Positions 1-7,604 are shown, numbered from the stretch's first letter. The stretch: 12,723 bases of DNA from Sphingomonadaceae bacterium (GCA_004282995.1 SHLU01000041.1:1-12723), one strand, 5' to 3'. Numbers and translations: made by a program. The notes: a model not told the origin generated them from the sequence alone.

Positions 1-1065
1 CCGCCGCCCCCTCCTCCTCCGCCGCCGCCGGTACAGCTGGTCCCGGCCAAGCCGCGTCCGCCGATGGGCGCTGCGGCATTGATGGCGATCCCGGCGGTCG
101 GGCTCAATGGCTCGCGGCTGACGGTAAACAGCGGGATTTCCGATGCACAAAGAGTCTGGAACCTGCGCTCGGCGCTCAATGTTGCGGCGCTCAACTGTCT
201 TGACCCGCGCTACGCGGCGATCCTGCCCAATTACAAGTCATTCCTCGACCGGCTGGAGCGTCCCCTGCGGGCGGCCAACAACTCCGTCATTGCGGAGTTT
301 CGCGACAGTTATGGCCGGTCCGAGGGCATGGCCGCCTATGATACCTACATGACTAAGGTCTATAATTATTACGCGCTCCCCCCTGCAATGCGGCCGTTCT
401 GCGACGCTGCTTTGGACGTCAGCAACAATTCGCTGATGGTTGACGCGGCAACGCTCGAAGGCTTCGCTGCCACCGCGCTGCCCCAGCTCGAAGCAGTGTT
501 CCAGAATTTCTACAATTCCTATGCTGCCTACCAGAGCAATCTGGCGAATTGGACGGCTACCTACGGACCGGACGCAATTCCCGGGACCCCGGCTCCAACG
601 GGCATTCGTACGGGCTCGCTTGCACCGACACCGAGTGAGCAGGTCTTTTACCGCGAAACGCCTGAAGGGCTGGCGATCGACGCTCTTACCGGAACGGTAG
701 AGGTTTTGCCGGCTCCTGGTCAGGGTGCCCCGGTAGTCGTGGCCGAACTACCGGTAGAGGAAGGCATGGTAGCGGCACCGGTAGTTTCGCAGCTTCCGTC
801 AGTGAGCAGCGAAGCCCAGACGCCGATACCGAGCGTGGATCCCGGTGCCAGCGCGGCTGACTTTGCGCCAACAATCCAGCAGCAGCCTGTCCTGCAATCG
901 GGAACGGCCGCTGCAGACCTGCCCGCGGCGAACACCATGGAAGCGGCGACCGCGACACCGGGCTTCGGGACTGCACCGGTTGCGCCGCGGCCGGCACCTG
1001 GACAGGAAGTGGTCTTCACCTCTGAACCCGTCGTGCAGCCGTCTCCACAGGACGACAACGAATAG
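1..1065 (+). CDS. Secreted/periplasmic hypothetical protein, 5' end outside window
   Basis: The frame is open from base 1, so the gene starts upstream of the window; 354 codons are visible before the TAG stop. It opens with ten consecutive Pro codons, followed by V-Q-L-V-P-A-K-P-R-P-P, which looks like the region just after a signal peptide (the peptide itself is not visible). An alpha-helical, Asn/Tyr/Ala-rich domain follows over roughly bases 64-600. It has two cysteines (in the AALNCLD and RPFCDAA contexts) that could form a disulfide. The last third, about bases 600-1062, is low-complexity Ala/Pro/Val/Thr/Gln without a sorting motif. I recall similar hypothetical proteins in Erythrobacter-like genomes, but know no function. 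The internal ATG at 64 is unlikely to be the start because it follows the Pro tract in the same frame. A gap of 141 bp separates it from obgE. Confidence 0.75.
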   Translation, partial: PPPPPPPPPPVQLVPAKPRPPMGAAALMAIPAVGLNGSRLTVNSGISDAQRVWNLRSALNVAALNCLDPRYAAILPNYKSFLDRLERPLRAANNSVIAEFRDSYGRSEGMAAYDTYMTKVYNYYALPPAMRPFCDAALDVSNNSLMVDAATLEGFAATALPQLEAVFQNFYNSYAAYQSNLANWTATYGPDAIPGTPAPTGIRTGSLAPTPSEQVFYRETPEGLAIDALTGTVEVLPAPGQGAPVVVAELPVEEGMVAAPVVSQLPSVSSEAQTPIPSVDPGASAADFAPTIQQQPVLQSGTAAADLPAANTMEAATATPGFGTAPVAPRPAPGQEVVFTSEPVVQPSPQDDNE

Positions 1066-1076
1066 AGTTTGCCTCA

Positions 1077-1130
1077 TCGGCGCGCCGAGGCGAGTTCGGT
1101 GTGCGTAGGGCGCGCGCCAGCCTCGCTGGC
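1077..1130. other. GC-rich inverted repeats between the hypothetical gene and obgE
   Basis: Two short dyads lie here. TCGGCGCGCCGA (1077-1088) is a perfect 12-bp palindrome, flanked by GCCTC (1071-1075) and GAGGC (1087-1091). GCCAGC-ctc-GCTGGC (1116-1130) is a 6-bp stem with a 3-nt loop. Neither is followed by a T-run, so I do not call an intrinsic terminator. They could help end transcription of the upstream gene, or may be chance in GC-rich DNA. Confidence 0.3.
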
Positions 1131-1206
1131 CGCTCTCCCCTCGCGCGCAACGATTTCGCGGCGCTGATACTGGCGCTTTTGCTGCTGAGTCACTAACTGG
1201 GCGGCT

Positions 1207-2262
1207 ATGCATTTCCTTGACCAAGCCAAGATCTACCTGAAATCGGGGGCCGGCGGCCCTGGAGCGGTCTCGTTCCGACGGGAAAAGTACGTCGAATATG
1301 GCGGGCCCGACGGCGGCAATGGAGGCAAGGGCGGCGACATCATTTTCGAGGCCGTCCAGGGCCTCAATACGCTGATTGACTTTCGTTACTCACAGCATTT
1401 CAAGGCCAAGCGCGGCTCTCACGGGCAGGGCAGGGACCGGACGGGAGCGGGTGCCCCCGACATGGTGATCAAGGTGCCGGTCGGAACCCAGGTCCTGTCC
1501 GAGGACAAGGAAGAAGTGTTGGCTGACTTCACAGAGGTCGGGCAGCGCGTCGTTTTTCTCGAAGGCGGCATGGGCGGACGCGGCAATGCCAGCTACAAGA
1601 GCTCGACTAATCGCGCTCCGCGCCAGCACCAGCCGGGTGTGCCAGGCCAGGAAATGTGGGTCTGGCTGCGGCTCAAGCTGCTCGCCGATGTTGGTCTGCT
1701 GGGCTTGCCCAATGCCGGCAAGAGCACGCTGATCAATGCGGTTTCCAACGCCGGGGCCAAGGTCGGCCACTACGCCTTCACCACGCTCGTGCCCAAGCTG
1801 GGTGTGGTCCGGCACAAGGGACGCGAATTCGTTATCGCCGATATTCCAGGCCTGATCGAAGGCGCGGCTGACGGTGCCGGAATCGGTGACCGGTTCCTGG
1901 GCCATATCGAGCGTTGCCGCGTGCTGGTTCACCTGATCGACATCGCCGGGCCCGACCCGGCAGAAGCCTTCGCCACGGTCAATGGCGAACTGGAAGCCTA
2001 CGGCGCTGGACTCGCCGACAAGCCGCAGCTGGTTGCGCTCAACAAGCTGGATCTTGCTGACGAGGAACTGGTCGCGGCATTTGCCCAGGAACTGCTCGAT
2101 GCCGGAGCTGCCGAGGTCTTTGCGATTTCGGGTGCTACTGGAGAGGGGATCGAGTCCCTGCTCGATTCGGTTCTCGGCTATCTGCCCGACCGCACCTCGA
2201 CGGAAACCAATGCCGCACCGGAAGAGGACACCGGGGATGATGGCGAATGGTCTCCGATCTGA
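1207..2262 (+). CDS. obgE: Obg/CgtA family ribosome-associated GTPase
   Basis: This is a complete 351-residue Obg GTPase, an essential factor in late 50S ribosomal subunit assembly and stress signalling that cycles between GDP and GTP at the ribosome and membrane. The N-terminal glycine-rich Obg fold covers residues 1-158, with the hallmark starting MHFLDQAKIYLKSGAGGPG and the GGPDGGNGGKGGD and GGMGGRGN stretches. The G domain follows: G1 GLPNAGKS at 166-173, G2 around FTTLVP at 191-196, G3 DIPG at 212-215, G4 NKLD at 279-282 and G5 SGATGEG at 308-314. The C-terminal tail after residue 330 is short and acidic, as is common for this variable region. The start matches the family N-terminus, though no strong Shine-Dalgarno is visible. 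Its 3' end overlaps proB by 16 bp. Confidence 0.98.
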   Translation: MHFLDQAKIYLKSGAGGPGAVSFRREKYVEYGGPDGGNGGKGGDIIFEAVQGLNTLIDFRYSQHFKAKRGSHGQGRDRTGAGAPDMVIKVPVGTQVLSEDKEEVLADFTEVGQRVVFLEGGMGGRGNASYKSSTNRAPRQHQPGVPGQEMWVWLRLKLLADVGLLGLPNAGKSTLINAVSNAGAKVGHYAFTTLVPKLGVVRHKGREFVIADIPGLIEGAADGAGIGDRFLGHIERCRVLVHLIDIAGPDPAEAFATVNGELEAYGAGLADKPQLVALNKLDLADEELVAAFAQELLDAGAAEVFAISGATGEGIESLLDSVLGYLPDRTSTETNAAPEEDTGDDGEWSPI

Positions 2263-3389
2263 TCGACAGCCTGGCCAAGCTGCGCGATCCGGCTGCGTGC
2301 CCGCTGCTCGTCGTCAAGTTTGGCTCGGCCCTGCTGGTCGGTTCTGACGGTCAGCCTCGCCAGAAGCGATTGCACTCGATTGTCGGGGAAATAGCCGCGC
2401 GGCGGCAAGCGGGGCAGAAGATTGTCATCGTCAGCTCGGGCGCGATTGCACTGGGAGCGGCAAAGCTCGGCCTCGCAGAGCGGGGGCGACGTTCGCTTGC
2501 GGATGCCCAGGCCGCAGCCTGCGTAGGCCAGATCGCCCTTGCGCGGGCATGGACCGAGGCTTTGGCCGAGCACGGGCTGACGGCGGCGCAACTGCTGTTG
2601 ACCCTCCATGATCTGGAAGATCGCCGCCGCTATCTCAACGCCGCGGCGACGCTCGAACGCTTGCTGGAAGCCGGAACGGTGCCGGTCATCAACGAAAACG
2701 ACGCGGTCGCCACCGAGGAGATCCGCTTTGGCGATAATGATCGGCTCGCTGCGCGGGTGGGGCAGGCGGCGAGGGCGAGCGCGGTGCTGCTGCTGAGTGA
2801 TGTCGATGGATTGTTCGACCGTCATCCTTCCGCAGAGAATGCGCAGCGCATCCCCGTGATTGACCGGATCGACGACAGCATACGCGCCATGGCCAGTGCC
2901 GACAGCGCCTCTGGCCTCGGTTCGGGTGGAATGGTGTCCAAGCTCCAGGCAGCAGAAATAGCCACTCGCGCGGGGATTGCGCTCGCCATTGGCAATGGCA
3001 CCGTCGAAGAGCCACTCGCGCAGGTGCTTGAAAGGAATGTCGGTACATTGTTTGTGCCGCACGGCGAAGCGGGTGCGCGCAAGAGCTGGCTCAGCGGACG
3101 CATCGCAGCGCTCGGCACCTTGCGTGTGGACCGTGGCTGTGGCGAAGCGCTGCGCGGCGGGGCGAGCCTGCTGGCGGCAGGAATCGTGGGGGTATCGGGC
3201 ACTTTCTCGCGCGGCGATCTGGTCAAGATATGTGCTCTTTCCGGAGAACCGCTGGCGCAGGGATTGAGCGAATACTCGATGGCGGAAATTAAGGCCATTG
3301 CCGGGAAGCGCGATAACGAACAGGCGGATGTCCTTGGCTACGCCCCACGAGCGGCGGTGGTTCATCGCGACCATATGGTGATGCTGTGA
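2247..3389 (+). CDS. proB: Glutamate 5-kinase
   Basis: ProB phosphorylates glutamate with ATP to glutamyl-5-phosphate, the first and feedback-controlled step of proline synthesis, in the cytoplasm. The 380-residue length fits the two-domain form. The amino-acid-kinase domain (about 1-265) shows VVKFGSALL at 22-30, VSSGAIALG at 62-70, PVINENDAV at 146-154, FGDNDRLA at 161-168 and LLSDVDGLF at 182-190. The GSGGMVSKLQAA segment follows at 225-236. The C-terminal PUA domain spans about 280-370. The ATG at 2247 lies inside the end of obgE, with GGGGA (2233-2237) as a possible ribosome site 9 nt upstream; two nearer ATGs at 2237 and 2240 are out of frame. The stop overlaps the next gene by 4 bp. 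proA, which uses its product, is not in the window. Confidence 0.97.
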   Translation: MVSDLIDSLAKLRDPAACPLLVVKFGSALLVGSDGQPRQKRLHSIVGEIAARRQAGQKIVIVSSGAIALGAAKLGLAERGRRSLADAQAAACVGQIALARAWTEALAEHGLTAAQLLLTLHDLEDRRRYLNAAATLERLLEAGTVPVINENDAVATEEIRFGDNDRLAARVGQAARASAVLLLSDVDGLFDRHPSAENAQRIPVIDRIDDSIRAMASADSASGLGSGGMVSKLQAAEIATRAGIALAIGNGTVEEPLAQVLERNVGTLFVPHGEAGARKSWLSGRIAALGTLRVDRGCGEALRGGASLLAAGIVGVSGTFSRGDLVKICALSGEPLAQGLSEYSMAEIKAIAGKRDNEQADVLGYAPRAAVVHRDHMVML

Positions 3390-4309
3390 ACCAGCCGGAC
3401 CTGATCGCGATTACCGGCGGGACCGGGTTTGTCGGCCAAGCGATGATTGACTGCGCCGAAGGCAAAGGGATTACGTTGCGGTCGCTCGCCCGGCGCGTAC
3501 CTGCCGATAGGCGCTCGGTTGAATGGGTTGGAGGCCATCTGGCCGATCGGGCGGCGCTGGCCAAGCTGGTCAATGGCGCCGATGCGATGATCCATGTCGC
3601 CGGGCAGGTTCGCGCGCGCGATCCACGCGAGTTTGATGCAGCCAATGTCACCGGTACGCTCAACGTTATCGACGCAGCACGCGATGCTGGGGTCCGGCGG
3701 TTCGTTTTCGTATCATCACTGGCGGCGCGCGAACCCAAACTGTCGCGCTATGGCGCGTCCAAGCGACGGGCGGAAAAGCTCGTCGCGGCGAGCGGGCTGG
3801 ACTGGACTATCGTCCGGCCCCCGGCCGTATACGGCCCCCGCGATGGCGAAATGCTCGACCTATTCCAGATGGCAAGCCGGGGTATCGTGCCGATGCCCAG
3901 GCAGGGCCGTGCTTCGCTGATCCATGTCGATGATCTGGCCAGGCTATTACTAGCTCTGGCAGCTTCGGACGAACAGACCAGCGGACAGATTTACGAGCCC
4001 GACGATGGCAAGCCTGCAGGGTGGGAGCATGGCGAACTGGCGCGCGCGATTGGCTGGGCGGTCGGCAAACGCCCTCTCGTACCGCGACTGCCGGACTCAG
4101 TGCTGGGCCTTGCAGCGAAGCTCGACGGGCTGGTGCGTCGTGACAATGCCAAGCTGACGCCAGACCGGGTTGGCTATATGTGCCACCCCGACTGGGTCTC
4201 AACACCTGCAGCCAAGCCATCGGAAAGTCTGTGGAAACCGGAAATCGCCACCCGCGAAGGGCTGAAGGCCACCGCACAGTGGTATCGCGACCAGGCCTGG
4301 CTTGGCTGA
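3386..4309 (+). CDS. NAD(P)-dependent epimerase/dehydratase-like protein (extended SDR)
   Basis: This 307-residue protein has the Rossmann dinucleotide motif TGGTGFVG at 10-17. Extended-SDR landmarks follow: NVTGTLNVIDAA near 87-98, FVSS at 108-111, the catalytic pair Y122 and K126 (YGASK), RPPAVYGP at 144-151 and HVDDLARLLL at 180-189. The substrate cannot be read from sequence. Relatives include nucleotide-sugar epimerases, NDUFA9-like complex I accessory proteins and other SDRs. It starts with GTG at 3386-3388, inside the GTGA that also carries the proB TGA, and has no good Shine-Dalgarno. Re-initiation after proB is therefore likely. It ends the plus-strand operon, and no intrinsic terminator with a T-run is seen in the 117 bp after it. 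The SDR fold is secure; the function is not. Confidence 0.9.
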   Translation: MNQPDLIAITGGTGFVGQAMIDCAEGKGITLRSLARRVPADRRSVEWVGGHLADRAALAKLVNGADAMIHVAGQVRARDPREFDAANVTGTLNVIDAARDAGVRRFVFVSSLAAREPKLSRYGASKRRAEKLVAASGLDWTIVRPPAVYGPRDGEMLDLFQMASRGIVPMPRQGRASLIHVDDLARLLLALAASDEQTSGQIYEPDDGKPAGWEHGELARAIGWAVGKRPLVPRLPDSVLGLAAKLDGLVRRDNAKLTPDRVGYMCHPDWVSTPAAKPSESLWKPEIATREGLKATAQWYRDQAWLG

Positions 4310-4426
4310 AATCGCTAGGGCGTCGCGCTTGCGAAACCCCGGTCGTCGAGCGTGTCGAGAGCCGAAGCGAGAAATGGGCGGGCGGGTACCGTTCAGATTG
4401 GCGGCGAACGTCCCTCCTTTAAGCAG

Positions 4427-5212
4427 TCAGAATGCAGGATCGTAGCCCGGGGGTAGTTCGCCCTCGTCGGTAAGCGGCGTGTGGATACCGCATTCGGTCT
4501 TGTCCCAGCCCTTCCAGCGGCCCGAGCGCGGATCCTCGCCCGGGGCGACCTTGTGCGTGCAGGGTGAACATCCGATCGAAGGATAGCCCAGCGCGACCAG
4601 CGGATGACGCGGCAGGTCGTGCTGGATGAAATAGCCTTCTATGCGGCTCGCATCCCAGTCGATCAGCGGATTGATCTTGAGCCGGCCCTGCGAGTCCGAA
4701 GTGTCGATTTCGAACCGGGGTAGATTGGCGCGCTGTCCGCCCTGAAAGGCCTTGCGCCCGGTGAAGCTGGCATCGTAACCGGCCATGGCGCGGGCCAGCG
4801 GGCGGACCTTACGCAGCTCGCAGCAGCCGTCGGGATCGTAGGACCACCTCAGGCCCGTCTCGTCACGCGTTTCGAGCTCGCCGAGGCAAGGGTAGAGGTT
4901 CACCAGATTTTTCAGGCCGATCCGTTCGACCAGGTCGTCGCGATAGCCGAGCGTTTCGGGAAAATGCTTGCCGGTCTCGAGGAAGAGCACCGGCACGCCG
5001 GGATCGATTTGCGCGATCAGGTGCAGCAGCACCGCGCTTTCTGCGCCGAAGCTGGAAACCACCGCGACTTCGCCAGCGAGGTGGTCCTCGATCACCCCTT
5101 CGAGCATTTCCTGCGTACTACTGCCACGAAACCTGCGGTTGAGGCGTACTGCGTCCTGGTCAGTGAAACGCGGGGCGGTATCGAGCCGGTCGATCGCACG
5201 CAATTCATTCAT
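4427..5212 (-). CDS. cysH: Assimilatory APS reductase (4Fe-4S, CysH family)
   Basis: This 261-residue PP-loop reductase converts an activated sulfate nucleotide to sulfite. The loop is SSFGAES at 53-59, LETGKHFPET follows at 79-87 and TGRKAFQ at 151-157. It carries C130-C131 and C215-x2-C218, the four cluster-ligating cysteines diagnostic of the iron-sulfur branch. The redox-active C241 lies in ECGIHT near the C-terminus. This set fits use of adenylyl sulfate (APS) rather than PAPS, unlike the cluster-less E. coli enzyme. The ATG at 5212 is chosen because it matches the family N-terminus, has GAGG (5219-5222) 6 nt upstream, and overlaps the DUF934 stop in ATGAATGA. A GTG 55 codons further upstream would only add sequence from inside the DUF934 gene. 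It is the last gene of the operon. Confidence 0.96.
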   Translation of the reverse strand: MNELRAIDRLDTAPRFTDQDAVRLNRRFRGSSTQEMLEGVIEDHLAGEVAVVSSFGAESAVLLHLIAQIDPGVPVLFLETGKHFPETLGYRDDLVERIGLKNLVNLYPCLGELETRDETGLRWSYDPDGCCELRKVRPLARAMAGYDASFTGRKAFQGGQRANLPRFEIDTSDSQGRLKINPLIDWDASRIEGYFIQHDLPRHPLVALGYPSIGCSPCTHKVAPGEDPRSGRWKGWDKTECGIHTPLTDEGELPPGYDPAF

Positions 5213-5681
5213 GCCGCGCCTCGGGGATGGTACGCCGCGCATCGGCAGCATTCTGATAGACATGTGGCCAGCGCGCCAGCGCAGCTTCGGCATCACTGGC
5301 GGCAATCGGTGCATCGGGGGCAAAACTGTCGAAACCGCAGCGGCGCATATATCCCAACTGGTCGACCAGCACGTCACCTACTGCCCGCAACTCGCCTGCA
5401 TAGCCTGCCTCGCGCAGGATCCGGGCCGAGGAATAGCCGCGTCCGTCGCCAAACGCAGGGAAGTTTACCTCGGCCAGCTTGAGCCGTTCGAGGTGCGGGA
5501 TCAGTGCGCGGGCATCGTCACCCGGCTCGATTCGCACCGCAGCGGCATCTGCCTGTTCGAGGAAAGCATCGACGGTGACTTGCGCGTGGTCAGCCATTTC
5601 GTCTTCGCGGAAACGGAACTGCACGTCATCGGGGCTGACACCGGCGACAGTATCAGTGCCGGGGGCGGGGCTCTCAGTCAT
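5205..5681 (-). CDS. DUF934 family protein of the sulfite-reduction operon
   Basis: A 158-residue protein with the DUF934 signature: FPAFGDGRGYSSARILR at 74-90, GELRAVGDVLVDQLGYM at 96-112 and the only cysteine, C115, in MRRCGFDSF. The first 28 residues are variable and acidic. The family is regularly found beside cysI and cysH in proteobacteria and is often labelled a putative oxidoreductase of sulfite reduction, but I know of no settled biochemical role. AAGGA at 5690-5694 lies 8 nt before the ATG. The gene is locked between neighbours by two 8-bp overlaps, ATGACTGA with cysI and ATGAATGA with cysH, suggesting coupled translation of all three. No signal peptide or membrane segment is visible, so it should be cytoplasmic. 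Confidence 0.92.
   Translation of the reverse strand: MTESPAPGTDTVAGVSPDDVQFRFREDEMADHAQVTVDAFLEQADAAAVRIEPGDDARALIPHLERLKLAEVNFPAFGDGRGYSSARILREAGYAGELRAVGDVLVDQLGYMRRCGFDSFAPDAPIAASDAEAALARWPHVYQNAADARRTIPEARHE
5219..5222 (-). promoter_or_regulatory. Ribosome binding site deciding the cysH start
   Basis: The minus strand reads GAGG, 6 nt before the ATG at 5212 and inside the DUF934 coding sequence. It supports this start over the GTG about 165 bp upstream. Confidence 0.6.
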
Positions 5682-7308
5682 ACAATGCTTCCTTGAACGG
5701 GGCCATGCCTATGCGGCGGTAGGTATCGAGAAAACGTTCGCCGTCTGCGCGGTTGGAAAGGTAGACATCGGTGGCCTTTTCGACTGCGTCGACAATGCCA
5801 TCTTCGTCGAAGCCGGGGCCGGTGATCTTGGCGAGCGAGGTGTCCTGCGCCTCGCTGCCGCCGAGCAGGAGCTGGTAGTTCTCGGTCCCCTTCCGGTCGA
5901 CGCCGAGGATACCGATGTGCCCGGCGTGATGATGTCCGCAGGCGTTAATACAGCCCGAAATCTTCAGCTTCAGCTCGCCCAGTTCGGCCGTGCGCCCGCT
6001 ATCGGCAAAGCGTTGCTGGATTTTCTGCGCCACCGGGATCGAACGGGCATTGGCAAGGCTGCAATAGTCGAGCCCCGGACAGGCGATGATATCCTCGACC
6101 GTGTCGAGGTTGGGCGAACCCAGCCCCGCTTCGTCGAGTTTGCTCCAGAGCGCGTGGAGGTCGGCGATTTTCACATGCGGCAGGACAATGTTCTGCGTGT
6201 GCATGACCCGGCATTCGTCGAAGGAGTAGTCCTTCGCCAGTTCGGCCATCAGGTGCATCTGATCGGCGCTGGCGTCACCCGGAATGCCGCCGACCGGCTT
6301 GAGGCTGATGACCGCAGAGACGTAGCCTGGTGTCTTGTGCGGATGGGTGTTGCGATCGACCCAAAGCGCAAAATCGGGGTCCGAGCGGTCTATCTCTGTA
6401 GCAGCATCGTCTTCAAACGGCGGATCGGCAAAAAAGGTCGCGATCCGTTCGAGTTCGGCCAGCGGCGGCTCGACGCCCTGGTCGAGCAGATGCGCAAACT
6501 CCGCCTCGACTTGAGCCGCATATTCCTGCGCCCCCAACTCGTGGACGAGGATCTTGATCCGAGCCTTGTACTTGTTGTCGCGCCGACCGTGGCGGTTGTA
6601 AACTCGCAGGCATGCCTCGGCATAGGTTACCAACTGATCGAGCGCCACGAATTCGCGGATGCAAGGTGCGATCATCGGTGTGCGACCCATGCCGCCGCCG
6701 ACATAGAAGGCGGCACCAATTGCGCCTGCATCATTGCGGACAATCTGGATGCCGATATCGTGCAGCTTCATCGCTGCGCGGTCGGTGTCGCTAGCGATGA
6801 CTGCGATCTTGAACTTGCGTGGCAAATAACTGAATTCGGGGTGGAAACTCGACCACTGCCGCAGCAATTCGGCATAGGGTCGCGGATCGATCAGCTCGTC
6901 CGCGGCGGCGCCCGCAAAGTGGTCGGAACTGATATTGCGGATGCAATTGCCGCTGGTCTGGATGGCGTGCATCTCGACCTTGGCGAGATCGGCGAGGATA
7001 TCGGCGGCATCCTCCAGCCTGATCCAATTATACTGGATGTTCTGTCTGGTGGTGAAATGGCCATATCCGCGGTCGTATTTGTCGGCGATCTCGGCCAGCG
7101 CATGCATCTGCCGGCTGTCGAGTGTGCCATAGGGGACGGCGACGCGCAGCATATAGGCATGAAGCTGCAGATAGAGTCCGTTCATCAGCCGCAGTGGCTT
7201 GAACTGGTCTTCGGACAGCTTGCCGTCGAGTCGGCGTTGCGCCTGGTCGCGGAATTCCGCGACCCGCGCATCGACCATCGCCTGGTCGTATTGATCGTAA
7301 GCGTACAT
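5674..7308 (-). CDS. cysI: Siroheme [4Fe-4S] sulfite reductase, hemoprotein subunit
   Basis: This 544-residue nitrite/sulfite-reductase-family protein is expected to reduce sulfite to sulfide with six electrons. It has two ferredoxin-like half repeats, the first with YGHFTTRQNIQYNW at 82-95 and TSGNCIRN at 118-125. The siroheme/4Fe-4S ligands are complete: C410 and C416 in CPGLDYC, and C453 and C457 in SGCINACGHH. Genomic partners (cysH, cobA, DUF934) point to sulfite rather than nitrite as substrate. The N-terminus MYAYDQYDQ resembles the Pseudomonas-type CysI, which I recall as also sitting by a DUF934 gene. No CysJ flavoprotein lies in the window, so the electron donor is open. The ATG shares one base with the DUF2849 stop (TGATG), and the 3' end overlaps DUF934 by 8 bp. 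Confidence 0.96.
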   Translation of the reverse strand: MYAYDQYDQAMVDARVAEFRDQAQRRLDGKLSEDQFKPLRLMNGLYLQLHAYMLRVAVPYGTLDSRQMHALAEIADKYDRGYGHFTTRQNIQYNWIRLEDAADILADLAKVEMHAIQTSGNCIRNISSDHFAGAAADELIDPRPYAELLRQWSSFHPEFSYLPRKFKIAVIASDTDRAAMKLHDIGIQIVRNDAGAIGAAFYVGGGMGRTPMIAPCIREFVALDQLVTYAEACLRVYNRHGRRDNKYKARIKILVHELGAQEYAAQVEAEFAHLLDQGVEPPLAELERIATFFADPPFEDDAATEIDRSDPDFALWVDRNTHPHKTPGYVSAVISLKPVGGIPGDASADQMHLMAELAKDYSFDECRVMHTQNIVLPHVKIADLHALWSKLDEAGLGSPNLDTVEDIIACPGLDYCSLANARSIPVAQKIQQRFADSGRTAELGELKLKISGCINACGHHHAGHIGILGVDRKGTENYQLLLGGSEAQDTSLAKITGPGFDEDGIVDAVEKATDVYLSNRADGERFLDTYRRIGMAPFKEALYD

Positions 7309-7604
7309 CAGATCACCCAGTTGCCAGCTTGCGCATCGGAGGGTTTGAGAGTCAGGTCCGGGCGCACCGTCGGGCCAAGTGCGCGCACACGGTCCTTGAT
7401 GTGAGCCGGGCGAACACCATTGTCGTCGCGTTGCGCTTCGATCGCATAGGGGACGTTGACCCGGCGCGCGGCTTCCTCACGGGCGGCAATTTCTTCGGCC
7501 CTGTCACCGACATCGACCGCGTGATCAACATGTAGCGACCAGTCGCTGCCGTCCCACCACACGACTGCGCCGGATTTGAGGTCATTGCCGGTCAGGATCC
7601 GCAT
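7308..7604 (-). CDS. DUF2849 family protein
   Basis: A 98-residue protein starting MRILTGNDLKSGAVVWW, with the paired tryptophans (W16, W17) and the basic C-terminal stretch KDRVRALGPTVRPDL at 70-84 typical of DUF2849. In alphaproteobacteria this small family is recurrently encoded between the siroheme methyltransferase gene and cysI, as here, yet I know of no demonstrated function. There is no cysteine, no membrane segment and no signal peptide, so a metal-binding or secreted role is not indicated. The ATG has the best ribosome site in the operon, GGAGGT 6 nt upstream. It overlaps cobA by 13 bp and touches the cysI ATG in TGATG. A role in siroheme delivery, CysI maturation or electron transfer is only an inference from position. 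Confidence 0.92.
   Translation of the reverse strand: MRILTGNDLKSGAVVWWDGSDWSLHVDHAVDVGDRAEEIAAREEAARRVNVPYAIEAQRDDNGVRPAHIKDRVRALGPTVRPDLTLKPSDAQAGNWVI

Noticed and set aside
2178..3374. A 398-codon minus-strand open frame antisense to proB
   Set aside because: Arg/His/Gln-rich translation with no motif, lying exactly opposite a convincing proB; treated as a codon-bias shadow.
4310..4426. Possible terminator or REP-like repeat between the convergent SDR and cysH genes
   Set aside because: Only short 4-bp complementary pieces such as TCGC-gctt-GCGA and a TCGA-rich stretch are seen, with no T-run and no second copy in the window. Nothing firm can be called by eye.
5213..5377. Longer cysH reading with 55 extra N-terminal residues from a GTG start
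   Set aside because: The extra part lies inside the DUF934 gene in another frame and does not resemble CysH. The ATG at 5212 has its own GAGG and the ATGAATGA overlap.
5479..7404. A 641-codon plus-strand open frame antisense to cysI and DUF2849
   Set aside because: It mirrors genes with full siroheme/cluster motifs and family-matching starts. Long antisense frames are expected opposite GC-rich codons, and its translation shows no recognisable domain.
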